DNA of 12,630 nucleotides from UMGS172 sp045647525 (GTDB taxonomy: Bacteria; Bacillota; Clostridia; Oscillospirales; Acutalibacteraceae), in NCBI GenBank assembly GCA_045647525.1, contig JAZRMK010000059.1, forward strand, positions 1 through 12,630, given 5' to 3'. Made by a program: the position numbers and the translations under genes. This document shows, one piece after another, positions 1 through 6,320 of this stretch. Under the pieces are notes generated by a model, which made no database searches, had not been told where the DNA came from, and saw only the letters and a list, made by a program, of their open reading frames with translations. How positions within the stretch are numbered: the first letter of the stretch is position 1; every line of letters starts with the position of its first letter.

Positions 1-1
1 C

Positions 2-214
2 CGTCTCGACGTTTTCCGCTCCAACAGCAACATTTACGCCCAGCTTATCGACGACGTTAACGGAGTTACTTTAGCAGCAGCTGCTTCTAACGAGAAGGAT
101 TTCGGCACTGCAAAGGGTATTGAAGTCTGCGTATTTGACCGCGGCGGATATATCTATCACGGCCGTGTCAAGGAGCTGGCCGAAGGAGCCCGCGAGGGCG
201 GCCTCAAGTTCTAA
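2..214 (+). CDS. rplR: 50S ribosomal protein L18, 3' end only (uL18)
   Basis: This is the C-terminal part (70 residues) of ribosomal protein L18, the 5S rRNA-binding protein of the large subunit central protuberance; the start lies left of the window. The reading frame gives IYAQLIDDVNGVTLAAA, then VFDRGGYIYHGRVKELA and the typical end AREGGLKF before TAA. The segment between the two conserved blocks is unusually short: it reads SNEKDFGTAKGIEVCVF. In Bacillus subtilis and E. coli L18, recalled from memory, about 21-23 more residues separate them, including a conserved amphipathic helix. The frame is intact, so this is either a true in-frame deletion or an assembly artefact. It is followed after a few bases by the rpsE ribosome binding site, as expected in the spc operon. 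The identification is secure; the deletion is discussed in the findings. Confidence 0.93.
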   Translation, partial: RLDVFRSNSNIYAQLIDDVNGVTLAAAASNEKDFGTAKGIEVCVFDRGGYIYHGRVKELAEGAREGGLKF

Positions 215-216
215 TA

Positions 217-223
217 AAGGAGG
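217..223 (+). promoter_or_regulatory. Ribosome binding site fixing a TTG start for rpsE
   Basis: AAGGAGG lies 9 bases before TTG 233. The next in-frame ATG (242) would be 18 bases away, too far for this site. The TTG start also gives the family-typical N-terminus and length. Confidence 0.7.
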
Positions 224-232
224 AAAACACTT

Positions 233-736
233 TTGGCTACTATGATTGACGCATCCACTATGGATCTTAAAGAAAAAGTTGTTGCTATCAACCGTGTATC
301 TAAGACCGTTAAAGGCGGCCGTATCATGAAGTTTGCAGCACTCGTTGTTGTAGGCGATGGCAATGGCACAGTAGGCTTCGGTGTTGGTAAGGCCGGCGAA
401 GTTCCGGACGCTATCCGTAAGGGCATCGAAGACGCTAAGAAAAATCTCATTAAGGTTTCCCTCAAAGGAACCACAATTCCTCACGAAGTACTCGGTATTT
501 ACGGCGCAGGCAGCGTTCTTATGAAGCCCGCTGCTCCCGGTACCGGTGTTATCGCCGGTGGCGCTGTCCGTGCAGTTGTTGAAACTGTCGGCATCACCGA
601 TATTCGTACCAAGGCTCTCCGCACCAACAATCCTTACAACGTTGTAAGAGCTACCATCGAAGGTTTGAAAGCTCTCCGCACCGCTGAAGAGGTTGCTGCT
701 ATCCGCGGTAAGTCTGTAAAAGAAATCTTAGGTTAA
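233..736 (+). CDS. rpsE: 30S ribosomal protein S5 (uS5)
   Basis: S5 is a small-subunit protein that helps form the mRNA entry channel and contributes to decoding accuracy. The 167-residue product has the N-terminal double-stranded RNA-binding-like domain (LKEKVVAINRVSKTVKGGR at about residues 12-30, then VVVGDGNGTVGFGVGKAGEVP) and the C-terminal domain with IYGAGSVLMKPAAPGTGVIAG and TKALRTNNPYNVVRATIEGL. Length is normal for the family. I chose the TTG start at 233 because of the well-placed AAGGAGG and because family members usually begin MA-x(2-3)-D and have this length; ATG 242 is the alternative. It sits between rplR and rpmD as in nearly all bacteria and is probably co-transcribed with them. 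Confidence 0.97.
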   Translation: MATMIDASTMDLKEKVVAINRVSKTVKGGRIMKFAALVVVGDGNGTVGFGVGKAGEVPDAIRKGIEDAKKNLIKVSLKGTTIPHEVLGIYGAGSVLMKPAAPGTGVIAGGAVRAVVETVGITDIRTKALRTNNPYNVVRATIEGLKALRTAEEVAAIRGKSVKEILG

Positions 737-750
737 GGAGGACAATTACA

Positions 751-930
751 ATGGCTAATCTTAACGTAAAATTGGTTAAGAGTTTGATCTGCTGCAAAGA
801 CGATCAGATTGCAACCGCAAAAGCCCTTGGCCTCCACAAGATCGGAGATTCGAGCATTCAGCCGAATAATCCGGCGACCCAGGGTAAAATCAAAAAAATT
901 ATCCACCTCGTCGAGGTAACCGAAGCTTAA
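751..930 (+). CDS. rpmD: 50S ribosomal protein L30 (uL30)
   Basis: L30 is a small large-subunit protein found in most but not all bacteria. The 59-residue product begins MANLNVKLVKSLICCKDDQ and contains the conserved pattern of a Lys-Ser-x-Ile near the start, TAKALGLHKIGDSS in the middle and a C-terminal strand HLVEVTE, giving the usual ferredoxin-like small fold. Length is typical (59-60 residues). A GGAGG motif 8 bases before the ATG supports the start. It follows rpsE by 14 bases and precedes rplO by 18 bases, the conserved spc operon order. Confidence 0.95.
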   Translation: MANLNVKLVKSLICCKDDQIATAKALGLHKIGDSSIQPNNPATQGKIKKIIHLVEVTEA

Positions 931-948
931 ACTAAGGAGGTGCGAACT

Positions 949-1389
949 ATGAAAATTCATGAACTTTCACCCGTTGCAGGCTCTACTAAGGAAGTAAAGC
1001 GCATCGGTAGAGGACATGGTTCCGGTAACGGAAAAACTGCCGGTAAAGGCCACAAGGGTCAGAAGGCCCGTGCAGGTCGCGGCCAGAGATTCGGCTTTGA
1101 AGGCGGTCAGATGCCTCTTCAGAGAAGAGTCCCTAAAAGAGGTTTCAATAACATTTTCGCAACAGAGTATGCTACCGTTAATGTAGCAGCACTTGACGCA
1201 TTTGAGGACGGTGCAGTTGTTGATGCAGCAGCACTTATTGAAAAAGGCCTCATCAAAAAGGAGTACGATGGAGTTAAGGTTCTCGGTAACGGTGAACCCA
1301 CCAAAAAGCTTACCGTGAAGGCAACTGCTTTCTCGGCTACTGCTAAGGATAAGATCGTAGCGGCTGGCGGAAAGTACGAGGTACTCTAA
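949..1389 (+). CDS. rplO: 50S ribosomal protein L15 (uL15)
   Basis: L15 is a 23S rRNA-binding protein needed late in large-subunit assembly. The 146-residue product starts MKIHELSPVAGSTKEVKRIG, continues with the glycine- and basic-rich extended tail (GRGHGSGNGKTAGKGHKGQK, about residues 21-40) and FEGGQMPLQRRVPKRGFNN, and ends with the globular domain containing LGNGEPTKKLTVKA. Length and motifs are normal. A GTG at 940 lies inside the Shine-Dalgarno sequence and is not credible as the start; ATG 949 has AAGGAGG just upstream. The stop is one base before the secY ATG, so translation of the two is probably coupled. Confidence 0.97.
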   Translation: MKIHELSPVAGSTKEVKRIGRGHGSGNGKTAGKGHKGQKARAGRGQRFGFEGGQMPLQRRVPKRGFNNIFATEYATVNVAALDAFEDGAVVDAAALIEKGLIKKEYDGVKVLGNGEPTKKLTVKATAFSATAKDKIVAAGGKYEVL

Positions 1390-1390
1390 T

Positions 1391-2665
1391 ATGTTAGAGA
1401 CTATTAAGAATTCGTGGAAGATCGTTGATCTTCGTAAAAAGATTCTTTTCACTCTCTTCATCATCATCATTTTCAGAATAGGTAGTGTTATTACAGTACC
1501 TTTCGTTAATCCTAATGCATTAGCATCTTCAGGAAATATGGCTATGGGTTATCTTTCGGCTTTGACCGGTGGTGCCCTTGAATACGGTACGATTTTTGCG
1601 CTTGGTGTTTCACCGTACATCAACTCTTCAATTATCCTTCAGCTTCTTACAGTTGCAATTCCTGCACTTGAAAGGCTTTCTAAGGAAGGCGAAGAGGGAA
1701 GAAAGAAGATTGCTCAGCTTACCCGTTATATCACCGTCATTTTAGGTCTTATTCAGGGTACAGCATTCTTCATCTACCTGATGCACAACGGTATGCTCAC
1801 CGTTACTGCTACCGGTCACAAATGGTTTGCAGGCTTTGTTGTAGTTCTTACTCTTACAGCAGGTTCGGCACTTGTTATGTGGCTTGGTGAACAGATTGAT
1901 GAAAGAGGTATCGGTAACGGCATTTCGATGCTCCTTTTTGCCGGTATTCTTTCCCGTGCAGACGAAGCGCTTGACGCACTTATTATGTGGTGGGGTTACC
2001 CGCAATATAGAGTGGCGGTTGTTGCTATCGTAATTGTTTTCTTGCTTGTTATTGCATTCATTGTTTGGATGTCCAACGCAGAACGCAGACTGCCTGTTCA
2101 GTATGCTAAGCGTGTTGTAGGTCGTAAAATGTACGGCGGCCAGAGCACCCACTTACCCATCAAGGTAAATATGTCGGGTGTTATGCCAATCATCTTCGCT
2201 AGTTCGATTTTGATGCTTCCTACAATGATTTTGTCATTCAAACCTGACGGTCAGGGTTGGTTCTTCAAAGCTCTCAACCTTTTCAGCGCACAGGGTCCGT
2301 TGTATGCAGTTCTCTACTTCTCACTGATTATTGCGTTTGCATATTTCTATACAACCATTCAGTACAATCCCGTAGAGATGGCTAACAATTTGAGAAAGAA
2401 CAGCGGCTCAATCCCAGGACTTCGTCCCGGCAAGCCCACTTCTGATTTTATTAAGAAGGTTATTTCCAGAATCACCCTTATTGGTGCGTTGTTACTCAGC
2501 GTTATCGCTGTTGGACCGATTTTCTTCTCGATGCTCAATCCTGTATTCCAGACTGTTTCTATCGGTGGTACTTCCGTTATCATTATTGTCGGTGTAGCAC
2601 TTGATATCGTAAACAACCTTGAATCTCAGATGATGATGCGTCACTACAAGGGATTCCTTGATTAA
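1391..2665 (+). CDS. secY: Protein translocase subunit SecY
   Basis: SecY forms the protein-conducting channel of the general secretion pathway in the cytoplasmic membrane, together with SecE and SecG and powered by SecA. The 424-residue product has about ten hydrophobic segments; clear ones lie near residues 18-38, 113-132, 146-165, 208-228, 264-282, 305-322, 362-382 and 392-408. Family landmarks are visible: the plug/TM2 region (YLSALTGGALEYGTIFALG), SPYINSSIILQLL, EQIDERGIGNGISMLLFAGI near residues 168-186, QYAKRVVGRKMYGGQSTHLP in the cytosolic loop used by SecA and the ribosome, and RKNSGSIPGLRPGKPT near 335-350. Length is typical. The start at 1391 directly follows the rplO stop. It precedes adk, as in most Firmicutes. 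Confidence 0.98.
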   Translation: MLETIKNSWKIVDLRKKILFTLFIIIIFRIGSVITVPFVNPNALASSGNMAMGYLSALTGGALEYGTIFALGVSPYINSSIILQLLTVAIPALERLSKEGEEGRKKIAQLTRYITVILGLIQGTAFFIYLMHNGMLTVTATGHKWFAGFVVVLTLTAGSALVMWLGEQIDERGIGNGISMLLFAGILSRADEALDALIMWWGYPQYRVAVVAIVIVFLLVIAFIVWMSNAERRLPVQYAKRVVGRKMYGGQSTHLPIKVNMSGVMPIIFASSILMLPTMILSFKPDGQGWFFKALNLFSAQGPLYAVLYFSLIIAFAYFYTTIQYNPVEMANNLRKNSGSIPGLRPGKPTSDFIKKVISRITLIGALLLSVIAVGPIFFSMLNPVFQTVSIGGTSVIIIVGVALDIVNNLESQMMMRHYKGFLD

Positions 2666-2682
2666 TCTCGGAGGTGCACAGT

Positions 2683-3315
2683 ATGAAACTTATTCTTTTA
2701 GGTGCCCCCGGTGCCGGAAAAGGCACCCAGGCAGAGATTATTTGTGAAAAGCTTTCTATTCCCACCATTTCGACCGGTAACATCATCCGTGAGGCTATGA
2801 AGAACGGTACCGAAATGGGACTCAAAGCAAAGGCAGCTGTTGAGGCAGGCAAGCTTGTTTCCGATGATGTTGTAATTGGCATCATAAAGGAAAGATTGGC
2901 TATGGATGACTGTGCAAATGGTTTTATTTTGGACGGTTTCCCCAGAACCATCCCTCAGGCAGAAGCACTTGATGCTTTGGGAGTTGAGATTGACTGCGTA
3001 CTTGACATTGATGTTAAGGACGAAGCAATCGCAGCAAGACTCGGCGGCAGACGCGTATGTCCTGCTTGCGGTGCTAGCTACCACTTAGAGTACAAGAAGC
3101 CGGCAAAAGACGGCATCTGCGATGCTTGCGGTGAGGCACTCATTCAGCGTAAGGACGACGCTCCCGAAACTGTTCTTGATAGATTGAACGTTTACCATGA
3201 GCAGACCGAGCCTTTGAAGGACTACTATCGTGTTACCGGCAAGTTAAAGTCGGTTCCCGGTCAAGACAAGGTTGAAGATACCACTAAATTGGTGTTTGAA
3301 GCTTTGGGTATCTGA
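2683..3315 (+). CDS. adk: Adenylate kinase, zinc-binding LID type
   Basis: Adenylate kinase interconverts ATP + AMP and 2 ADP in the cytosol. The 210-residue product starts MKLILLGAPGAGKGTQAE, with the P-loop GAPGAGKGT at residues 7-15. The AMP-binding region contains STGNIIREA, and the conserved FILDGFPRT lies at 81-89. The LID domain carries four cysteines, Cys126, Cys129, Cys146 and Cys149 (CPAC...CDAC), the zinc-binding form of the long-type enzyme common in Gram-positives. The ATP-site sequence DDAPETVLDRLNVYHEQT follows. GTG 2674 falls in the Shine-Dalgarno GGAGGTG and is rejected as the start. Placement between secY and map is the classical Firmicute arrangement; the gene ends TGATAATG, with the map ATG two bases after the stop. 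Confidence 0.97.
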   Translation: MKLILLGAPGAGKGTQAEIICEKLSIPTISTGNIIREAMKNGTEMGLKAKAAVEAGKLVSDDVVIGIIKERLAMDDCANGFILDGFPRTIPQAEALDALGVEIDCVLDIDVKDEAIAARLGGRRVCPACGASYHLEYKKPAKDGICDACGEALIQRKDDAPETVLDRLNVYHEQTEPLKDYYRVTGKLKSVPGQDKVEDTTKLVFEALGI

Positions 3316-3317
3316 TA

Positions 3318-4070
3318 ATGATAGTCCTCAAAACTGCCAGAGAACTTGGCATTATGAAAGAAGCCTGTGTTATTTCAGCTCAGGCACTCAAACTTATAGG
3401 TACTGCGGTCGAACCCGGAGTTTCAACTCTGGAACTTGATAGGCTGGCCGAAAAGTTTATTTTAAGCAAGGGTGCAAGACCCAACTTCAAAGGACTTTAC
3501 GGCTATCCTGCAACCGCTTGTATATCTATTAACAACGAGGTCATTCATGGCATACCTGCGAAAGACCGTATCCTTAAAAGCGGCGATATCGTAAGCGTCG
3601 ATCTTGGTGCGGAATTCGAAGGATATAACGGTGACAATGCTGCCACTTTTGCTTGCGGAGATGTATCTGCAGAAGCAAAGCGGCTGATGGACACGACAAG
3701 GGAGAGTCTTTACGAGGGCATCAAACATGCGTGTGCAGGCAACAGGGTCGGCGATATATCGGCTTCGGTGCAGAAATATGTTGAGTCTCGCGGCTTTTCC
3801 GTTGTCCGCAATTATGTAGGACACGGAATCGGCACGAAACTTCATGAGGCCCCGGAGGTACCCAATTTTGGAGTATCCGGCAGAGGAGTTCGTCTCGTTC
3901 CGGGTATGACCATTGCAATAGAACCTATGGTAAACGCAGGTTCTTATGATGTTAAGGTTATGCCGGACGGTTGGACTGTACTGACTTCTGACGGTTCGCT
4001 TTCCGCCCACTTCGAACACACTGTCGCCATTACGGCTGACGGACCGGTGATCATGACGGTCGCCGATTAA
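3318..4070 (+). CDS. map: Type I methionine aminopeptidase
   Basis: This dinuclear-metal enzyme removes the initiator methionine from nascent proteins. The 250-residue product has all five metal ligands of the pita-bread fold: Asp95 (IVSVDLGAEF), Asp106 (YNGDNAATF), His169 (YVGHGIGTKLHEAPEVPNFG region), Glu202 (MTIAIEPMV) and Glu233 (SAHFEHTVAIT). The substrate-binding histidine of INNEVIHGIP is at residue 77. There is no N-terminal zinc-finger or linker extension, so this is the short bacterial class Ia form of usual length. It starts two bases after the adk stop and is followed by the KOW protein gene after 12 bases. Confidence 0.97.
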   Translation: MIVLKTARELGIMKEACVISAQALKLIGTAVEPGVSTLELDRLAEKFILSKGARPNFKGLYGYPATACISINNEVIHGIPAKDRILKSGDIVSVDLGAEFEGYNGDNAATFACGDVSAEAKRLMDTTRESLYEGIKHACAGNRVGDISASVQKYVESRGFSVVRNYVGHGIGTKLHEAPEVPNFGVSGRGVRLVPGMTIAIEPMVNAGSYDVKVMPDGWTVLTSDGSLSAHFEHTVAITADGPVIMTVAD

Positions 4071-4082
4071 GGAGGTAGCGGG

Positions 4083-4343
4083 ATGCAACCTATAAGAGGT
4101 ACGATTGTTTGCTCAAAAGCAGGCCGTGACAAAGGCTGTTTTATGGTCGTTGTTGATGTTATCGAAACCCAAGTTTACTTGTGTGACGGCAAAGAAAGGC
4201 CGGTTGAGCGACCGAAAAAAAAGAATGTCAAACACATCTTTTTGACCGATCGGGTATTGGCAGATGATCAATTACACACCAACAGGTCAATACGACACGC
4301 TTTAAACGATTTTAGAGCGACCAACGCCAAAGGAGAGATTTGA
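4083..4343 (+). CDS. Small KOW-domain RNA-binding protein (L14e/L6e-like)
   Basis: The 86-residue product begins MQPIRGTIVCSKAGRDKGCF, a KOW-type RNA-binding motif (about residues 5-32, with the invariant-type Gly in GRDKG), followed by a basic stretch ERPKKKNVKHI near 43-52. Firmicutes carry such a gene between map and infA; in B. subtilis I recall it as ybzG. It is usually annotated as a KOW domain RNA-binding or L14e-like protein, and no specific role has been established as far as I know. Its position in a ribosomal operon and its fold suggest a role on rRNA or the ribosome, which is inference. AAGGAGGT at 4069-4076 supports ATG 4083. Its TGA stop abuts the infA ATG with no spacer, suggesting translational coupling. 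Confidence 0.9.
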   Translation: MQPIRGTIVCSKAGRDKGCFMVVVDVIETQVYLCDGKERPVERPKKKNVKHIFLTDRVLADDQLHTNRSIRHALNDFRATNAKGEI

Positions 4344-4562
4344 ATGGCCAAAGAGGATATGATAGAATTGGAAGGCACCGTTGTTGAGGCTATGCCCAAC
4401 GCGATGTTTAAGGTAGAAATTCAAGGTGGACACGTAATCCTTGCCCATATCTCAGGAAAGCTTCGTATGAACTACATCCGAATTCTTCCCGGAGATAAGG
4501 TAACGGTTGAAATGTCGCCGTATGACCTCACACGTGGACGCATTACCTGGCGTTCCAAGTAA
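4344..4562 (+). CDS. infA: Translation initiation factor IF-1
   Basis: IF-1 binds the 30S A site during initiation and modulates IF-2 and IF-3. The 72-residue product is a single OB-fold (S1-like) domain: MAKEDMIELEGTVVEAMPNA, FKVEIQGGHVILAHISGKLR, MNYIRILPGDKVTVEMSPYD and the end LTRGRITWRSK. Length and motifs match the family throughout. The ATG immediately follows the TGA of the KOW gene, and an AGGAGAG motif ten bases upstream lies inside that gene's end. Confidence 0.98.
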   Translation: MAKEDMIELEGTVVEAMPNAMFKVEIQGGHVILAHISGKLRMNYIRILPGDKVTVEMSPYDLTRGRITWRSK

Positions 4563-4591
4563 GGTCAGTAACATTTTGGAGGTAAATTAAG

Positions 4592-4705
4592 ATGAAAGTC
4601 AGACCTTCTGTTAAGAAAATTTGCGACAAATGCAAGATAATTAAACGCAAGGGTAAAATCATGGTTATCTGTGAAAATCCCAAGCACAAGCAGCGCCAGG
4701 GTTAA
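4592..4705 (+). CDS. rpmJ: 50S ribosomal protein L36 (bL36), zinc-binding form
   Basis: L36 is the smallest large-subunit protein; it stabilises 23S rRNA near the L7/L12 stalk base. The 37-codon product begins MKVRPSVKKICDKCKIIKRK and ends CENPKHKQRQG. The zinc ligands Cys11, Cys14, Cys27 and His32 are all present, so this is the C+ (zinc) paralogue. TTGGAGGT precedes the ATG by 8 bases. It lies between infA and rpsM, the usual position. Confidence 0.97.
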   Translation: MKVRPSVKKICDKCKIIKRKGKIMVICENPKHKQRQG

Positions 4706-4740
4706 TCCTGCGCAAGTAGAAATGAGAGGTGCATTGATAA

Positions 4741-5109
4741 ATGGCGCGTATAGCTGGTGTTGACCTTCCGAATAACAAGAGAGTCGAAATCGGACTCACA
4801 TACATTTTCGGCATTGGTCTTACAACATCTAAGCAGATTCTTAAAGATACCGGCATCGATCCCGATACCAGAGTTAAGGATCTTACCGAGGACGATATTT
4901 CCAAGTTGCGTGAATATATCGACCACAACCTTCAAGTAGAAGGTGACCGCCGCCGCGCTATCGCTTTCGACATCAAACGTCTTGTTGAAATCGGTAGTTT
5001 CCGTGGTTCAAGGCATAAAAAAGGACTCCCCGTAAGAGGCCAGCGTTCCAAGACGAATGCCCGCACTCGCAAGGGTCCTAAAAAGACTATCGCAAACAAG
5101 AAGAAGTAA
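4741..5109 (+). CDS. rpsM: 30S ribosomal protein S13 (uS13)
   Basis: S13 sits in the head of the small subunit and contacts the P-site tRNA and the large subunit through bridges B1a/b. The 122-residue product starts MARIAGVDLPNNKRVEIGLT and has the helix-hairpin-helix-like region YIFGIGLTTSKQILKDTGID. The basic C-terminal tail reads RHKKGLPVRGQRSKTNARTR (about residues 94-113) and ends in a lysine-rich KKTIANKKK. Length is normal. It begins the alpha-operon gene set rpsM-rpsK-rpsD-rpoA-rplQ, 35 bases after rpmJ, with a weak AGAGGT Shine-Dalgarno. Confidence 0.97.
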   Translation: MARIAGVDLPNNKRVEIGLTYIFGIGLTTSKQILKDTGIDPDTRVKDLTEDDISKLREYIDHNLQVEGDRRRAIAFDIKRLVEIGSFRGSRHKKGLPVRGQRSKTNARTRKGPKKTIANKKK

Positions 5110-5127
5110 GCGGGAGGAAGTAAAGAT

Positions 5128-5520
5128 ATGGCTACAAAAGCAACAGCAACCCGCAGACGCCGCGAAAAGAAGAATATCGAACGTGGTGCTGCCCATATTC
5201 AGTCGACCTTCAACAACACTATTGTTACCATCACCGATACTCAGGGAAACGCTCTTTCATGGGCCTCAGCCGGTGAGCTTGGCTTCCGCGGTTCAAGAAA
5301 GTCTACCCCGTTCGCAGCACAGAGTGCAGCAGAAACCGCTGCAAAGGCTGCTATGGAGCATGGTCTTAAGTCAGTTGAAGTTTACGTCAAGGGTCCGGGA
5401 GCCGGACGTGAAGCTGCTATTCGTGCACTTCAGTCTGCTGGTCTCGAGGTTAGCATGATCAAAGATGTTACCCCGATTCCCCACAATGGCTGCCGTCCTC
5501 CTAAGAGAAGACGTGTCTAA
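5128..5520 (+). CDS. rpsK: 30S ribosomal protein S11 (uS11)
   Basis: S11 forms part of the platform of the small subunit beside the mRNA exit. The 130-residue product has GAAHIQSTFNNTIVTITDTQ (about residues 20-39), the conserved LSWASAGELGFRGSRKSTPF, VYVKGPGAGREAAIRAL and the diagnostic C-terminus DVTPIPHNGCRPPKRRRV. Length is normal. GGGAGG lies upstream of the ATG, and the gene is 18 bases from rpsM. Confidence 0.98.
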   Translation: MATKATATRRRREKKNIERGAAHIQSTFNNTIVTITDTQGNALSWASAGELGFRGSRKSTPFAAQSAAETAAKAAMEHGLKSVEVYVKGPGAGREAAIRALQSAGLEVSMIKDVTPIPHNGCRPPKRRRV

Positions 5521-5540
5521 TCAAATTTGGAGGTATAACA

Positions 5541-6167
5541 ATGGCTAGATATACTGGTCCGGTATGCAGACTTTGCCGCCGTGAAGGTGAAAAACTTTTC
5601 CTTAAAGGCGACCGCTGCTATTCCGAGAAGTGTTCCATTGGCCGTAGAGCATACGCTCCCGGTCAGCACGGTCAGGGTCGTAAGAAGACTTCTGAATACG
5701 GTCTTCAGCTCCGTGCAAAGCAGAGAGCAAGACGTTATTATGGCGTTAATGAGGTTCAGTTCCGTCACTATTTTGAAATGGCTGAACGCAAGACCGGTGT
5801 TACCGGTGAGAATCTTTTGAGAATTCTCGAATCAAGACTTGACAACGTAGTTTACAGAGCAGGTTTCGCATCTTCGCGTGCCGAAGCAAGACAGCTCGTT
5901 GGTCACGGTCATTTTGAAGTTAATGGCAAGAGAGTTGACATTGCATCTTATCTCCTCAAAGCAGGTGAGGTTATCACTATTTGTGAAAAAGCCAGAACCA
6001 GCGAGAAGATCAAGGCAGTCATCGAAGCAAATTCTGCTCGTCCTGTTCCTACTTGGCTTGACGCTAACGCAGAAGCTTACACTGTTAAGGTTGTCAACCT
6101 GCCCGAGCGTGATGCTATCGACGCTCCCGTCGAAGAGCAGCTCATCGTCGAGTTCTATTCAAAATAA
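5541..6167 (+). CDS. rpsD: 30S ribosomal protein S4 (uS4), zinc-binding form
   Basis: S4 is a primary 16S rRNA-binding protein that nucleates assembly of the 5' domain; in several bacteria it also represses translation of its own operon. The 208-residue product has the N-terminal zinc-knuckle of the C+ form (Cys9, Cys12, Cys26, Cys31 in CRLCRREGEKL and CYSEKCSIGRR). It also has RRAYAPGQHGQGRKK, and an S4 RNA-binding domain at about residues 98-160 (SRLDNVVYRAGFASSRAEAR, VNGKRVDIASYLL). Its location between rpsK and rpoA is the clostridial and proteobacterial arrangement; in Bacillus rpsD is elsewhere. TTGGAGGT at 5527-5534 supports the start. Confidence 0.98.
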   Translation: MARYTGPVCRLCRREGEKLFLKGDRCYSEKCSIGRRAYAPGQHGQGRKKTSEYGLQLRAKQRARRYYGVNEVQFRHYFEMAERKTGVTGENLLRILESRLDNVVYRAGFASSRAEARQLVGHGHFEVNGKRVDIASYLLKAGEVITICEKARTSEKIKAVIEANSARPVPTWLDANAEAYTVKVVNLPERDAIDAPVEEQLIVEFYSK

Positions 6168-6171
6168 TAGC

Positions 6172-6217
6172 GTTTTGTTGTGTGTTTGGTTGCTTTTTTG
6201 CAACCAACACCCAAAAC
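6172..6217 (+). terminator. Long imperfect hairpin after rpsD (possible attenuator or partial terminator)
   Basis: GGTTGC (6188-6193) and GCAACC (6200-6205) pair perfectly around a TTTTTT loop. The stem can be extended outward with small bulges by TGTGTT/AACAC and by GTTTTG (6172-6177) with CAAAAC (6212-6217). The following bases are pyrimidine- and A/T-rich but lack an uninterrupted T run, so full termination is doubtful; an attenuator or RNA-stability element is equally possible. Confidence 0.45.
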
Positions 6218-6250
6218 AGTGCTTTCTATTTTAATATTTACAAGATGACT

Positions 6251-6281
6251 TTTAGCGGAATGCCGCACATCTGCCGCTAAA
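6251..6281 (+). promoter_or_regulatory. Perfect 8-bp inverted repeat in the rpoA leader
   Basis: TTTAGCGG (6251-6258) and CCGCTAAA (6274-6281) form a perfect 8-bp stem with a 15-base loop, 39 bases before the rpoA ATG. It could be a leader structure controlling rpoA-rplQ, for example a ribosomal-protein binding site. That function is inferred from position only. Confidence 0.35.
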
Positions 6282-6320
6282 TTTATTCAAAATATTACCG
6301 TGCGGAGAAATGGAGCTTTT

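Noticed and set aside
3462..4088. Antisense ORF (208 codons) opposite map
   Set aside because: It is covered by the clearly conserved map gene and shows no recognisable motif or start signal.
6300..6320. Upstream GTG start for rpoA at 6300
   Set aside because: There is no Shine-Dalgarno before it, the added residues are not family-like, and TGGAG is correctly spaced before ATG 6321.
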